DNA of 64,000 nucleotides from assembly GCF_001263415.1 (NCBI RefSeq), contig NZ_LGTE01000010.1:33918-97917 (forward strand). Reading direction: 5' to 3'. Made by a program: the position numbers and the translations under genes. This document shows, piece by piece, positions 1 through 9,673 of the stretch (the stretch's first letter is position 1; the number at the start of each line of letters is the position of its first letter). The DNA is from Thermincola ferriacetica. GTDB lineage: Bacteria > Bacillota > Thermincolia > Thermincolales > Thermincolaceae. The notes beneath the pieces are model-generated. The model did not search any database, had not been told where the DNA came from, and worked only from the letters and a program-made list of their open reading frames with translations.

Positions 1-65
1 TAGGGGCAGAAGATAATAAACGGGTTAAAAAGATTACCAATACAGGGGATGACCACAGTGAGTAG
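1..65 (+). CDS. Possible 3' end of an upstream gene (partial)
   Basis: A frame is open from the window edge to TAG at 63-65 and would overlap the GTG start of the next gene by 8 bases. The gene before this RNA methyltransferase is usually trmD, so this may be the TrmD tail. A second frame ends at 14-16 and is an equal alternative. The stretch is too short to identify. Confidence 0.25.
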   Translation, partial: GAEDNKRVKKITNTGDDHSE

Positions 66-633
66 TGCGCCAAAATTATATATCGGTTTACTTCATTATC
101 CGGTATACAACAAAAATATGAACGTTATTACCACCTCAATTACCAATTTGGATATTCATGATATTGCCCGAACAGCCTGTACTTATGATATAGCCAGGTA
201 TTATGTCATTCATCCTCTTGAAACCCAGCGGCGTTTGATTGGCGACATCCTTAATTACTGGCAGGAAGGGTACGGGGCGAGTTACAACCCAGACCGCAAA
301 GAGGCCTTTCAAAGGGTAAAACTCATAGATACTTTGGACTCTGCCATGCAGGAAATTGAAAAAGTTGAAGGGCAGGTTCCCAAATTAATAACTACCGATG
401 CCCGGATATACCCCAATACTATTTCTTACAAGGAAATGAGGAAATTGTTGGATACGGGTGATCCTTATCTGCTATTATTTGGTACGGGCTGGGGGATAGA
501 AAAAGAAACTATGCTGAAATCTGATTATATCCTTGAACCTATATATGGCGCCGGTCCATATAACCATTTGAGTGTGCGCAGCGCAGTAGCAATTATTCTG
601 GACAGGCTTAAAGGAACACCATGGTGGGAATAA
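58..633 (+). CDS. SAM-dependent RNA methyltransferase, TrmD-associated family (PF09936-like)
   Basis: A protein of about 191 residues of the small SPOUT-like family found between trmD and rplS in Clostridia. It is expected to bind SAM through a trefoil knot and methylate RNA; the exact target is unknown. The sequence shows the N-terminal LYIGLLHYPVYNK, a central ITTDARIYPNT and the C-terminal glycine-rich LLLFGTGWG followed by an LSVRSAVAIILDRL helix typical of the family. An ATG at 49 touches the AGGGG at 44-48, which is too close, whereas the GTG at 58 has good spacing and is the preferred start. Confidence 0.8.
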   Translation: MSSAPKLYIGLLHYPVYNKNMNVITTSITNLDIHDIARTACTYDIARYYVIHPLETQRRLIGDILNYWQEGYGASYNPDRKEAFQRVKLIDTLDSAMQEIEKVEGQVPKLITTDARIYPNTISYKEMRKLLDTGDPYLLLFGTGWGIEKETMLKSDYILEPIYGAGPYNHLSVRSAVAIILDRLKGTPWWE

Positions 634-646
634 CTAATATTAAACC

Positions 647-675
647 TTGTGTTTTCCATATGGCTATGCTATAAT
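647..675 (+). promoter_or_regulatory. Sigma-A-type promoter of rplS
   Basis: TTGTGT at 647-652 and TATAAT at 670-675 are separated by 17 bases, with a TGC extension just before the -10 box. It lies between the methyltransferase stop and rplS, so rplS can be transcribed independently with a leader of about 105 bases. Confidence 0.65.
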
Positions 676-681
676 ATCTCT

Positions 682-788
682 TGTTAGTTTCTCATAACGC
701 AGTTTTAAAATGCGCTTCTTTGTATGACGGATGGTCCTCTGCCGTAAAAGACGGTCACGAACATCTATGTGGGAAGGGGGTACATAGA
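682..788 (+). promoter_or_regulatory. rplS 5' leader, possible L19 autoregulatory element
   Basis: The untranslated leader contains the near-palindrome CGCA-GTTTTAAAAT-GCG at about 699-715 and a CCGT/ACGG hairpin near 741-754, then the ribosome binding site. L19 leaders that bind the ribosomal protein are known in Firmicutes. The match here is by position and the presence of hairpins only; the known consensus was not tested. Confidence 0.35.
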
Positions 789-1130
789 ATGGACGTATTA
801 AAAACTATTGAGCAGGAGCAAATGAAGGACAATATTCCTGATTTTAGGCCTGGTGATACTGTAAAGGTATACGTCAAGGTAGTTGAAGGTAACCGAGAGA
901 GGATTCAGGTTTTTGAAGGTACTGTTATTAAGCGGCGTGGTGGCGGTTTGAGAGAAACCTTTACCGTTAGAAGGGTTTCATATGGTGTTGGTGTGGAAAG
1001 GACATTTCCTCTTCATTCACCGAGAATAGAAAAGATAGAGGTAGTCAGACGTGGTAAAGTACGTCGCGCTAAACTATTCTACCTTAGACAAGTTAGAGGG
1101 AAAGCTGCCAGGATTAAAGAAAAGCGGTAG
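789..1130 (+). CDS. rplS: Large ribosomal subunit protein bL19
   Basis: A 113-residue protein of normal bL19 length, located at the 30S-50S interface. It shows [54 protein letters not shown] and a basic C-terminus. The reading frame opens further upstream, but the ATG at 789 is chosen because GGAAGGGGG at 772-780 precedes it and it matches the usual N-terminus. It has its own promoter and a strong terminator. Confidence 0.97.
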   Translation: MDVLKTIEQEQMKDNIPDFRPGDTVKVYVKVVEGNRERIQVFEGTVIKRRGGGLRETFTVRRVSYGVGVERTFPLHSPRIEKIEVVRRGKVRRAKLFYLRQVRGKAARIKEKR

Positions 1131-1135
1131 TAGCG

Positions 1136-1177
1136 AAAGGGACTGTTACGCAGTCCCTTTTAAAATCTGTTTTTTTT
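1136..1177 (+). terminator. Rho-independent terminator of rplS
   Basis: The stem AAAGGGACTG (1136-1145) pairs with CAGTCCCTTT (1151-1160) over a 5-base loop, and T-rich sequence continues to 1177. Confidence 0.85.
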
Positions 1178-1281
1178 AGAAAAACTACAATCGGCTAATA
1201 TATTTATTCCGCCAACATAGTTCTGTAGAAAGGCTTATGATGGGTTAAGGTCATAGTGCGGCCTTTTATAAGGAGGTAACC

Positions 1282-1923
1282 ATGGAACGGGAAAACGGTT
1301 TTAAAGAAGATATTGGACAAATTGGTGTGGAACCGGAAAAGATTGAAGCGGCCAAAGGCACATTAGCACAGACCGGTTTTGCGGAAGGCGCCTTGGAACA
1401 TGATCAGAAAAAAAAGGGTAGTTTCTTTGGCGAAATTCTGGAATCAGTGGCGATAGCTGTTATCCTGGCTTTCGTGATCAGGGTATTTCTGTTTCAGCCC
1501 TTTTATATACCTTCCGGTTCGATGGAACCGACATTACAGCCCGGCGACCGTATAATAGTTAATAAATTTCTATACCGTTTTAAGGAACCGGCCAGGGGTG
1601 ATATAATAGTTTTTAAATATCCCAGGAACCCAAAAAGGGATTTTATTAAGAGGGTTATAGGCCTACCCGGCGAAACAGTGGAAATAAGGGACAGTGTTCT
1701 CTATATAAACGGAAAAAAAGTTGATCAGCCGTACCTGCCCAAAGGCCTGCGCTACGGCAGTTATGGACCGGTTAAAGTACCGGAAGGAAGTTATTTTATG
1801 ATGGGCGATAATAGGAATAACAGTGAAGATAGTCGGGTATGGGGTACTTTGCCGCGGGAAAACATAGTAGGGAAGGCTATGCTGATATATTGGCCCCTGG
1901 CCCGTGCCGGAATGATAAAATGA
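1282..1923 (+). CDS. lepB: Signal peptidase I
   Basis: A 213-residue type I signal peptidase that cleaves signal peptides outside the membrane. A polar N-terminal stretch of about 50 residues is followed by one transmembrane segment (about 54-72). The serine motif SGSMEPT has the nucleophile Ser80, and DFIKRVIGLPG contains the general base Lys123. RGDIIVFKYP and MGDNRNNSEDSR are the remaining family boxes. AAGGAGGT at 1270-1277 fixes the start. The charged N-terminal extension is longer than in Bacillus SipS. The gene is followed closely by rbgA. Confidence 0.95.
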   Translation: MERENGFKEDIGQIGVEPEKIEAAKGTLAQTGFAEGALEHDQKKKGSFFGEILESVAIAVILAFVIRVFLFQPFYIPSGSMEPTLQPGDRIIVNKFLYRFKEPARGDIIVFKYPRNPKRDFIKRVIGLPGETVEIRDSVLYINGKKVDQPYLPKGLRYGSYGPVKVPEGSYFMMGDNRNNSEDSRVWGTLPRENIVGKAMLIYWPLARAGMIK

Positions 1924-1951
1924 ATCAAGCTTATTCTCTTAAGGTGATTCC

Positions 1952-2812
1952 ATGGAACTAGATACGGTGATTCAGTGGTTTCCCGGTCATATGGTGAAAG
2001 CCAAGAAAATGGTCCGGGAAAACCTAAAGGTTGTTGATATTGTGATTGAACTGGTTGATGCCAGAATTCCTTCCAGCAGTAGGAACCCTGACCTACAGGA
2101 AATAATTCAGGGCAAACCCCGGGTTGTAGCTCTCAATAAAGCTGACCTGGCCGACCAGAATCTTACAGAACGGTGGACCCAGGTTTTTGCCAGAGACGGA
2201 TGTAATGCTGTGGCCATAAATTCTACGACCGGGCAGGGGGTAGAGAAGCTTGTAGCATTGACAAAGAAAGCCGGCGAACCCGTTATGCAAAAGCTGGCCG
2301 CGAAAGGACGCAAACCAAGGCCTATAAGAGCAATGATTTTAGGTATACCGAATGTTGGGAAGTCGTCCTTAATCAACAAACTTGCCGGGAAAGGAGCTAC
2401 CAGGACAGGGGACCGGCCTGGCGTAACACGGGGAAAACAGTGGATCCGGGTAGGCAGAGATATGGAATTGTTGGATACACCAGGAATCCTCTGGCCGAAA
2501 TTTGACGACCCGGAAGTTGGGTTTAAACTGGCTGTGACGGGTGCGATAAAAGAAGAAGTAATAAACGTGGAGCAGGTTGTATTAAAACTGCTCAAATACT
2601 TAAAGGACATGCATCCGGAAAAATTGAAAGCCCGCTATAAGCTAGACAGTTTAAGTGAAAAACCGGTAGAAATTCTCGCCGATATAGGTGCCCGCCGGGG
2701 ACTTCTGATACCGGGTGGACAGGTAGATATGGAAAAAGCTGCCCGTGTTATTCTGGCAGAATTCCGGGCGGGAAAACTGGGACGATTTACCCTTGATTTG
2801 CCTGGTAGTTAA
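1952..2812 (+). CDS. rbgA: Ribosome biogenesis GTPase RbgA/YlqF
   Basis: A 286-residue circularly permuted GTPase needed for late 50S assembly. The G motifs occur in the permuted order: NKAD (G4) near residue 60, then the P-loop GIPNVGKSS near 130 and DTPG (G3) near 175. IQWFPGHMVKAKK at the N-terminus is characteristic of the family. It lies 28 bases after lepB and is followed by a terminator, so lepB-rbgA probably form one transcript. Confidence 0.95.
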   Translation: MELDTVIQWFPGHMVKAKKMVRENLKVVDIVIELVDARIPSSSRNPDLQEIIQGKPRVVALNKADLADQNLTERWTQVFARDGCNAVAINSTTGQGVEKLVALTKKAGEPVMQKLAAKGRKPRPIRAMILGIPNVGKSSLINKLAGKGATRTGDRPGVTRGKQWIRVGRDMELLDTPGILWPKFDDPEVGFKLAVTGAIKEEVINVEQVVLKLLKYLKDMHPEKLKARYKLDSLSEKPVEILADIGARRGLLIPGGQVDMEKAARVILAEFRAGKLGRFTLDLPGS

Positions 2813-2815
2813 CGG

Positions 2816-2852
2816 AACGCGGCATATACATAGCTGCGTTTTTTTTTTTTTT
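2816..2852 (+). terminator. Rho-independent terminator of lepB-rbgA
   Basis: AACGCGGC (2816-2823) pairs with GCTGCGTT (2833-2840) with one G-T wobble, and a run of T continues to 2852. Confidence 0.85.
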
Positions 2853-2972
2853 GGCCAATTATTTGTTATCTAAAGAGAAAACTTATTTTTTCTGCAGGGT
2901 TTACCCGAATGTTAAAGAATAAATATTTATATAGAAACTAAAAAATGTCAACAGTTTTGGGGAGAGAGTTTC

Positions 2973-3752
2973 TTGGATATTTCAAAAATGAGCCTGGCTC
3001 TGATAAAAGAAAAAGTAAAAGAAATACGGAAAATACAGCCCGGTTTTTTGGAACTGATGGCGCAGGATTCCAGGACTGGCGTTAGAAATCTGTATTTAAC
3101 CTGTAAAAAACGTCTGGAAGCTATGGAAAAAGAAAAAGAGCGGCTTAACGCTTTGCTTAAGTATGAAAGGGAGCTTTGGGCTGCTGGGTATACATTGGTT
3201 GCCGGTATTGATGAAGCCGGGCGCGGGCCTTTGGCCGGTCCAGTTGTAGCGGCTGCGGTAATCCTAAAGCAGGGGGATCTAATTGAGGGTCTGAATGATT
3301 CAAAAAAACTGTCACCGGAGAAAAGAAGCGAATTGGAGGAAGTAATCAAAGAAAGAGCCGTTGCTTATGGCATTGGTATAGTCAGTGAAACGGAAATCGA
3401 CGAGATGAACATTTACCAGGCCGCTTTAAAGGCGATGCGTATTGCGGTGGCTAAAATTTCCTTGAAACCGGAATATTTATTGGTTGATGCAGTAACTATA
3501 CCGGGGGTGTCCATACCACAAAAAGCCATTGTACACGGGGACGCTTTGAGTTGTTCCATTGCCGCAGCTTCGATATTAGCTAAAGAAACAAGGGATAGGA
3601 TTATGACGGAACTGGACGCTTTATACCCGCATTACGGCTTTGCCCAGCATAAAGGTTATGCTACCGCTTTTCACCTGGAGGCTCTTAAAAAATACGGGCC
3701 ATGTCCTGTGCACAGAAAAACCTTTGGGCAGGTCCGGCAAAATCCTACATAA
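2973..3752 (+). CDS. rnhB: Ribonuclease HII
   Basis: A 259-residue RNase HII, which cuts RNA in RNA-DNA hybrids and removes misincorporated ribonucleotides. VAGIDEAGRGPLAGPVVAAA near residue 75 carries the catalytic Asp-Glu pair. LNDSKKLSPEKR and LLVDAVTIPG supply further family residues. The coiled N-terminal stretch of about 70 residues before the catalytic core also occurs in Bacillus homologues. The start is TTG, set by GGGGAGAG at 2959-2966; the next ATG (2988) lacks a better site. Confidence 0.95.
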   Translation: MDISKMSLALIKEKVKEIRKIQPGFLELMAQDSRTGVRNLYLTCKKRLEAMEKEKERLNALLKYERELWAAGYTLVAGIDEAGRGPLAGPVVAAAVILKQGDLIEGLNDSKKLSPEKRSELEEVIKERAVAYGIGIVSETEIDEMNIYQAALKAMRIAVAKISLKPEYLLVDAVTIPGVSIPQKAIVHGDALSCSIAAASILAKETRDRIMTELDALYPHYGFAQHKGYATAFHLEALKKYGPCPVHRKTFGQVRQNPT

Positions 3753-3889
3753 ATATACAAATATGTGTATAATGAATCAGTAATTTTGGCAATTTTCTTT
3801 TTTTAAGAAGGGATTTTTGAAATGAATATAGAATATATATTACCGTGTAAGTTTTTGTCTACTTTTACACTGCTTCCGGAGGATCTGCC

Positions 3890-4993
3890 ATGAAACGGAT
3901 TGCTCTATTTGACGCCAAACCTAATATGGTTGTGGGCAGAGACGTGCGGAGCAGGACAGGTCATTTGCTTTTAAAAAAAGGCGCTATCTTATCCGAAAAA
4001 AATATCGGTATGCTGGCCAGATATGGCGTTCCCATTATTTATATTGAAGACAACCTATCGGACAGTTCGGAGTCGTTGGCGCCGGTTAATGAAGTGCCGG
4101 ATGTAATAAATTGGGAAACCAGGGTGAGGGCCGAACGGGTTGTGCAGAACATTTTCCGTGATGTCAAAATGGGAAATGTTATTAATTTGGCAAGGCCCAA
4201 AAAGGTTGTTGATGAAATTATCAATGAGTTACTTGAAAATGCAAATATAATCGGCAAGCTTTCTGATATCAGGATACTTGATGATTACACCTTTGCCCAT
4301 TCTGTAAACGTGTGTGTTTTGGCAATTTCCATTGGCATCGCACTCAATTATAGCAGGCTAAGACTTAGAGAATTGGGTATTGGCGCTCTTTTACATGATA
4401 TTGGAAAAACTAAAGTTCCCGATAGGATTCTACTGAAGCCGGCAAATCTCACTAACGAAGAGTTTGAGGAAATCAAGAAACATCCTATATACGGCTATGA
4501 ATTGCTTAATAACCACCCTGACTTAAGTAGCAACTCTGCCAGAATATGCCTGCAGCACCATGAAAGGATTAACGGGGCAGGGTATCCATATAAGTTTAAA
4601 GGCGCCGAAATTCACGAATACAGCAAGATAGTTTCTATTGCTGACGTTTATGACGCTTTAACGGCGGACAGGGTTTATAAAAATGCTGTTTATCCTTATG
4701 AGGCCATAGAAGTCATAATTGCTTCCAGCGGAAACCATTTTGATTCCGATTTGGTCCGCCTGTTTGTAGAAAATATTTCTATTTATCCTGTCGGGTCCAC
4801 TGTGTTATTAAATACAGGTGAGACAGCTGTAGTAACGCAGGTGCATAGAAGTTTTCCCATCCGGCCTGTGGTTAAGTTGTTGACCACAGCCGACGGAAAG
4901 CCTGTTAAAGACTTAAAAGAACTGGACCTGATGACAAATACAACCTTATTCATAAATAAAGTGCTTGATTTTAAGAATACCAAAAGACAATAA
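3890..4993 (+). CDS. HD-GYP domain protein, probable cyclic-di-GMP phosphodiesterase
   Basis: A 367-residue protein. Residues 1-110 resemble the N-terminal domain seen in many Firmicute HD-GYP proteins. The HD-GYP core follows, with LLHDIGK near 168, KHPIYGYELL, and the signature HHERINGAGYP near 225, then ADVYDALTADRVYK. Proteins with an intact HHExxNGxGYP hydrolyse cyclic-di-GMP. The C-terminal 70 residues form a small beta-rich domain. There is no receiver domain or transmembrane segment, so the input signal is unknown. GGAGG at about 3879 precedes the ATG, and the gene has its own terminator. Confidence 0.85.
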   Translation: MKRIALFDAKPNMVVGRDVRSRTGHLLLKKGAILSEKNIGMLARYGVPIIYIEDNLSDSSESLAPVNEVPDVINWETRVRAERVVQNIFRDVKMGNVINLARPKKVVDEIINELLENANIIGKLSDIRILDDYTFAHSVNVCVLAISIGIALNYSRLRLRELGIGALLHDIGKTKVPDRILLKPANLTNEEFEEIKKHPIYGYELLNNHPDLSSNSARICLQHHERINGAGYPYKFKGAEIHEYSKIVSIADVYDALTADRVYKNAVYPYEAIEVIIASSGNHFDSDLVRLFVENISIYPVGSTVLLNTGETAVVTQVHRSFPIRPVVKLLTTADGKPVKDLKELDLMTNTTLFINKVLDFKNTKRQ

Positions 4994-5023
4994 AGGTGAC
5001 AGGTCAAAACAGTCGCCTTTTAT
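4992..5023 (+). terminator. Terminator of the HD-GYP gene
   Basis: AAAGGTGAC (4992-5000) pairs with GTCGCCTTT (5012-5020) with one wobble, followed by a short T-rich end. It separates this gene from the nuo operon. Confidence 0.65.
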
Positions 5024-5141
5024 AAAAACTTAAAGATTCGCAAAATTCTAAATTATGGCTATTAATTAGTCAACTCTGGGTTTAAATGGATATTTTTTAT
5101 ATCCGTCAGCTTAAAAAACTTTAGATGAAAGGAGGGGGAAA

Positions 5142-5498
5142 ATGGGCGCTGGTTATGCGGTATTAGGAGTCATTTTGCTATGGGGTATTATATTCCCGAC
5201 CTTGCTCTTATGGCTTTCTAGGTTGTTTCACCCCAAAAATCCAACACCGCAAAAACTTTTAACTTATGAGTGCGGTTTGGATACCCAAGGGGAAACCTGG
5301 GTACAGTTTAAGATTAGCTATTTCATGTACGCGTTAATATTTATTGCTTTCGACGTGGAAACTATTTTCCTGTATCCCTGGGCGATTAAATTCCAAAGCT
5401 TAGGTTTATTTGCAATAGTTGAAATGTTTATATTTATTGCCATATTGTTAGTTGGATTTTTCTATGCTTGGAAGGAAGGAGCGTTAGAATGGATGTAA
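5142..5498 (+). CDS. nuoA: Complex I subunit A
   Basis: A 118-residue membrane subunit with three transmembrane segments (about 5-27, 60-80, 88-108). [11 protein letters not shown] at about 40-50 and [11 protein letters not shown] at 70-80 are the conserved loop and helix of NuoA/ND3, near the quinone entrance. GGAGGGGG just upstream supports the ATG. It is the first gene of an 11-gene operon and overlaps nuoB by 10 bases. Confidence 0.95.
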   Translation: MGAGYAVLGVILLWGIIFPTLLLWLSRLFHPKNPTPQKLLTYECGLDTQGETWVQFKISYFMYALIFIAFDVETIFLYPWAIKFQSLGLFAIVEMFIFIAILLVGFFYAWKEGALEWM

Positions 5499-6001
5499 TT
5501 AAACCAAACCAAGTTGACGAATTGGTCAGGAACAATGTTGTTCTAAGTACCGTTGAAGCGGCATTCAACTGGTGCAGGTCGAGGTCCCTCTGGCCTTTGA
5601 CATTTGGTTTGGCCTGCTGTGCTATCGAGATGATGGCTGCTGCAGATACAAGGTACGACCTTGCCCGGTTTGGGTCCGAAGTGTTTCGCCCCTCTCCTCG
5701 GCAATGTGACCTTATGATTATAGCCGGAACCATAACCAAGAAAATGCAGCCTGTTGTACTGCGGCTTTATGAACAAATGGCTGAACCGAAGTATGTTTTG
5801 GCTATGGGTAGCTGCGCAATAAGCGGCGGACCATTCGTTGACTCTTACAACGTTGTTTTGGGAGGAGATACCTTTTTACCTGTAGATGTTTATGTCCCTG
5901 GATGCCCACCCAGGCCCGAAGCACTCATCTACGGTATTATGCAATTGCGGGAAAAAGTTGCCAATCCAAAGAAAATTGCGAGGTTGAAGGCGAATGGCTA
6001 A
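5489..6001 (+). CDS. nuoB: Complex I subunit B (carries cluster N2)
   Basis: A 170-residue PSST subunit. Cys43-Cys44 ([10 protein letters not shown]), Cys109 (MGSCAISGG) and Cys139 (VPGCPPRPE) are the four ligands of the N2 [4Fe-4S] cluster that reduces quinone. The frame opens earlier, but the ATG at 5489 is preceded by GGAAGGAAGGAG inside nuoA and gives the usual length. It overlaps nuoA and nuoC, which suggests translational coupling. Confidence 0.96.
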   Translation: MDVIKPNQVDELVRNNVVLSTVEAAFNWCRSRSLWPLTFGLACCAIEMMAAADTRYDLARFGSEVFRPSPRQCDLMIIAGTITKKMQPVVLRLYEQMAEPKYVLAMGSCAISGGPFVDSYNVVLGGDTFLPVDVYVPGCPPRPEALIYGIMQLREKVANPKKIARLKANG

Positions 6002-6449
6002 GGTTATCGACCGTCAAGCTCTTGTGGGCGAGCTGAATAAAAAGTTTGGTGATTGTGCCGAGATATTTGAAGACAATACAAATCAATCCATAAAAGTAAA
6101 GCCTGATAAGTTGGTAGAAGTGATGTTGGAACTGAGGGACAACCCTGATTATGATTTTAAAGTTTTGATGAATCTCAGTTCTGTAGATTATCCCGAAAAC
6201 TTTACCGTAGTTTACCATCTGAATTCGTTAACTCACCTGCATAAGCTAACTGTCAAGGTTGAACTGGACAAAGCAAATCCTCAGGTTCCTTCAATTACTT
6301 CTGTTTGGAATGCTGCCAACGTACAGGAGAGGGAAGTATACGACTTGATGGGCATAGTTTTTACAGGTCATCCCAACCTGAAGAGAATTTTATTGGCCGA
6401 CGATTTTGTCGGTCACCCATTGCGGAAGGACTTTAAAATGCAAGCATAG
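5994..6449 (+). CDS. nuoC: Complex I subunit C (30 kDa)
   Basis: A 151-residue hydrophilic connecting subunit. The signature [20 protein letters not shown] at about 113-132 and HPLRKDF near the end are typical. It is a separate gene, not fused to nuoD as in Escherichia coli. It overlaps nuoB by 8 bases and precedes nuoD by 48 bases. Confidence 0.94.
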   Translation: MAKVIDRQALVGELNKKFGDCAEIFEDNTNQSIKVKPDKLVEVMLELRDNPDYDFKVLMNLSSVDYPENFTVVYHLNSLTHLHKLTVKVELDKANPQVPSITSVWNAANVQEREVYDLMGIVFTGHPNLKRILLADDFVGHPLRKDFKMQA

Positions 6450-6497
6450 GAGTAAGAACTGTGGATTTTAATTTCGGGATTGTAGAGGTGTAAAATA

Positions 6498-7601
6498 ATG
6501 TTAAAAACACAAGAACTAACCCTGAATTTGGGACCTCACCACCCCAGTACCCACGGTGTATTCCGTTGTGTATTAAACCTTGAGGGAGAGTATATTACCA
6601 AGGCTGTAAACCACATCGGGTATCTGCACCGCGGACTGGAAAAACTGGCGGAATCCCGCACCTATACTCAGTTCATTCCTTATAACGGCAGATTGGATTA
6701 TGTAGCAGGCATGCTTAATGAGTGGGGCTATGTCATGGCTGTCGAAAAACTTTTGGGTATAACTGAGGAGATCCCTGAAAGAGCGGAATATATCAGGGTA
6801 ATTGTAGGAGAACTGCAGCGTTTGGCCAGCCACGCCATTTATTTTGCTTCCATGGCTCTTGACGTGGCCGGCGCTACCGCATGGTTTTATGGGTTCCGTG
6901 ACAGAGATGAGATACTTGATGTATTGGAAATGGTTTCGGGGCAAAGGCTTATGCATAACTATATGAGAATCGGCGGTGTTGCAGCTGACCTGCCTGATGG
7001 TTTCGAGGAAAAAGTCAGAGCGTTGCTGGATAAGCTGCCTGCTTGTATTGAAGAATACGAAGGCATTTTAATTGGCAATGAAATATTTAAAGCCCGAACC
7101 ATAGGAGTTGCGCCTGTTTCCAAGGAAATGGCCCTTGATTATGGATTTACCGGACCTAACCTTAGAGCATCGGGCGTGGATTACGACTTGAGAAGAGACG
7201 AACCTTACAGTGTTTATGACCGGTTTAAGTTTAACGTTCCCGTGCGGCAGGGCGGCGATACCTATGACCGCGTGCTGATCCGTATCGAGGAAATGAAAGA
7301 AAGCGTGAAGATTATCGAACAGGCATTAAAAGACCTTCCGGATGGCCCGATTATGGCCAAGGTTCCGAAAGTTATCAAACCGCCTGTCGGTGAAGTTTAC
7401 AGTCGTATTGAAAATGCCAAGGGGCATCTTGGCTTCCACATTGTGAGTGACGGTTCAACGAAGCCTTATCGTACTAGGATTTATTCACCTTGCTTCGTTA
7501 ATGTTGGTATATTCCCTGAAATGGCTAAAGGGCTTCACCTGATGGATGCAGTAGTAGCCTTGGCATCACTCGATATAGTTCTGGGTGAAATCGACCGTTA
7601 A
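6498..7601 (+). CDS. nuoD: Complex I subunit D (49 kDa)
   Basis: A 367-residue subunit related to [NiFe]-hydrogenase large subunits but without the nickel-binding cysteines. [13 protein letters not shown] at 9-21 forms part of the quinone cavity. [15 protein letters not shown] and [21 protein letters not shown] at the C-terminus are conserved. The length is normal for a single NuoD. TAGAGGTG precedes the ATG. Confidence 0.96.
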   Translation: MLKTQELTLNLGPHHPSTHGVFRCVLNLEGEYITKAVNHIGYLHRGLEKLAESRTYTQFIPYNGRLDYVAGMLNEWGYVMAVEKLLGITEEIPERAEYIRVIVGELQRLASHAIYFASMALDVAGATAWFYGFRDRDEILDVLEMVSGQRLMHNYMRIGGVAADLPDGFEEKVRALLDKLPACIEEYEGILIGNEIFKARTIGVAPVSKEMALDYGFTGPNLRASGVDYDLRRDEPYSVYDRFKFNVPVRQGGDTYDRVLIRIEEMKESVKIIEQALKDLPDGPIMAKVPKVIKPPVGEVYSRIENAKGHLGFHIVSDGSTKPYRTRIYSPCFVNVGIFPEMAKGLHLMDAVVALASLDIVLGEIDR

Positions 7602-7648
7602 AGTTGAAAGAAAGACCAAAAAAATAGGGTTTATAGGGGAGAAGAAGC

Positions 7649-8704
7649 ATGGAAAAATCTTTTTTTATTAATGTTGCTGACGCCCTAAGGAATTGGTTGA
7701 CTAACAGCCTGGGTTTTTCTGCTACTGCCACAGACTTAATAACCACCGCTATCTGGACACTGGTTGTAATCCTCTTTATATTAATGAACCTGATTGTTCT
7801 TGTGTGGCTGGAAAGAAAATTCAGCGCTTTTTTCCAACAGCGTAGAGGTCCAAACCGGCTGGGGCCTGCTGGATTCCTGCAGTTCCCTGTGGACATCGTG
7901 AAGGTTTTGGGCAAGGAAGATATTATTCCCGCTGCCGCAGATAAAAGAGTGTTCAAGATTGCAAGTACCACACTTTTCATAACTGCTCTTCTTGCTTGGG
8001 CTGTTATTCCTTTGGGCGACGGAGTAATCTTGAAAGATATGAATATCGGGTTATTCTACTTTATTGCAATTGGTTCTACTTCAACAATTTCGTTTTTAAT
8101 GGGTGGTTTCGCTTCCAATAACAAATACTCCTTGATTGGTGGTATGCGGACCGTAGCTCAGATGATCAGTTACGAAATCCCCATGGTATTTTCGCTGCTA
8201 GGCGTAGTGATGATGGTTGGTTCCCTGAAATTGAGCGATATAGTTGCTGCTCAAAAAAATATCTGGTTTATTATTCCACAATTAGTTGCTTTTGTGGTTT
8301 ACTTTATATCCACTGTGGCGGAAACAAACAGGGGACCCTTTGACCTCGCAGAGGGCGAGCAGGAACTGGTTGCCGGTTATTTCACTGAGTACTCGGGAAT
8401 TCGTTATGCTATCTGGATGATTGCTGAGTACGGAAACCTGGTAGCTGTCTCTATTATAGCCTCTATTATGTTCCTGGGTGGCTGGAATGCACCCTTTGGC
8501 TTGACCTTTATACCACCGTTTATTTGGCTCTTGCTAAAGATCTACTTCATGATCTTTCTGTTTATGTGGGTTAAGTGGACATATCCGCGGATCCGTATTG
8601 ACCACTTAATGCACTTTGGTTGGAAGTTCCTGATTCCGGTTTCGCTGGCGAACATTCTGGTTACGGGAATCGGTATTTACGTTTATCGAATGATAACTGG
8701 TTAG
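7649..8704 (+). CDS. nuoH: Complex I subunit H
   Basis: A 351-residue membrane subunit with about eight transmembrane helices, which joins the peripheral arm to the proton-pumping arm. VWLERKFSAFFQQRRGPNR and the quinone-loop motif ETNRGPFDLAEGEQELVAGY near residue 225 are diagnostic. GGGGAGAAG precedes the ATG. Confidence 0.96.
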   Translation: MEKSFFINVADALRNWLTNSLGFSATATDLITTAIWTLVVILFILMNLIVLVWLERKFSAFFQQRRGPNRLGPAGFLQFPVDIVKVLGKEDIIPAAADKRVFKIASTTLFITALLAWAVIPLGDGVILKDMNIGLFYFIAIGSTSTISFLMGGFASNNKYSLIGGMRTVAQMISYEIPMVFSLLGVVMMVGSLKLSDIVAAQKNIWFIIPQLVAFVVYFISTVAETNRGPFDLAEGEQELVAGYFTEYSGIRYAIWMIAEYGNLVAVSIIASIMFLGGWNAPFGLTFIPPFIWLLLKIYFMIFLFMWVKWTYPRIRIDHLMHFGWKFLIPVSLANILVTGIGIYVYRMITG

Positions 8705-8715
8705 GTGGTGATAGA

Positions 8716-9165
8716 GTGTTTGGACAAGGACTTATAAAAGGTCTCAGCATTACTTTGAAACACTTCTTTGAAAAGAAGATTACTCAGCAGTATCCCGAGG
8801 AAAGACCCAATTTACCGGACCGTTTCAAGGGTTCTTTCAAATTAAATGTTCCCAAATGTATAGCCTGTGGACTGTGTGCCAACGCTTGCCCCAACCATGT
8901 CATCGAAATTACCTCTGAAAAAGGTGAAGATAAAAAGAAAAAACTGACTGGATATAAGATGATGGTTGAGAGATGTTTATACTGCGGTTTTTGTGTTGAA
9001 ACCTGTCCGACCAAGGCTTTACAGTGGACTAAAGAATTTGAAAATACGAAATTTTTCCGGGAAGATGTAAACTTGGACCTTTTCAACAGTTATGTTCCGT
9101 CCCCGGATGATGAAAAGCCTACTAAAGCCGACAGTGAAGAAAACGAGTCGGCTCAGGCCAGTTAG
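8716..9165 (+). CDS. nuoI: Complex I subunit I (two [4Fe-4S] clusters)
   Basis: A 149-residue ferredoxin-like subunit. Two motifs are intact: Cys48-51-54-58 (CIACGLCANACP) and Cys87-90-93-97 (CLYCGFCVETCP), which bind N6a and N6b. The frame opens earlier inside nuoH, but AGGTGGTGA at 8703-8711 places the start at GTG 8716. The acidic C-terminal tail rich in Glu, Asp and Ser is long and variable. Confidence 0.95.
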   Translation: MFGQGLIKGLSITLKHFFEKKITQQYPEERPNLPDRFKGSFKLNVPKCIACGLCANACPNHVIEITSEKGEDKKKKLTGYKMMVERCLYCGFCVETCPTKALQWTKEFENTKFFREDVNLDLFNSYVPSPDDEKPTKADSEENESAQAS

Positions 9166-9178
9166 GGGTGAGATGTAG

Positions 9179-9673
9179 ATGACTATTATGTTCTGGGTTA
9201 TAGCCATAATCACATTAGGATCGGCTCTTATGATGGTTATGAACAGGAACATTTTTCATAGCGCTCTGTTCATGATCGTTACTTTTATCGGAGTGGCCGC
9301 AACCTACCTGATGCTTCAGGCAGATTTTATGGCGGCTGTACAGGTGCTTGTTTACGGAGGAGCTATTGCCATATTCGTAGTGTTCGGTATCATGCTTACC
9401 CAACGGGGAGATATGAAACAGTCCAACTTATTCTCCAAGCATGCTCCACTGGCAGCTATTGTGGCTCTGGCATTGATTGTTATCAACGGAGTTATGGTTC
9501 TCAAAACCAACTGGGCTGTAAGTAATGCAGCGCCTCCCACCGAGACTGTAGGCCCCATTGCTGAACTAATGTTGCAGAAATATGTCATTCCTTTTGAAGT
9601 AGCTGCAATTCTATTACTGGTTGCTTTGATAGGAGCAGTAATAATAGCGAAAGAGGTGAAAAAGACCTCATGA
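9179..9673 (+). CDS. nuoJ: Complex I subunit J
   Basis: A 164-residue membrane subunit with five predicted helices. [17 protein letters not shown] is the conserved third helix containing the pi-bulge region. It lies 13 bases after nuoI and overlaps nuoK by 4 bases (ATGA). Confidence 0.94.
   Translation: MTIMFWVIAIITLGSALMMVMNRNIFHSALFMIVTFIGVAATYLMLQADFMAAVQVLVYGGAIAIFVVFGIMLTQRGDMKQSNLFSKHAPLAAIVALALIVINGVMVLKTNWAVSNAAPPTETVGPIAELMLQKYVIPFEVAAILLLVALIGAVIIAKEVKKTS

Noticed and set aside
2107..2610. Long minus-strand open frame inside rbgA
   Set aside because: It is the shadow of a strongly supported GTPase gene; Ser/Pro/Thr-rich translation without motif or ribosome binding site.
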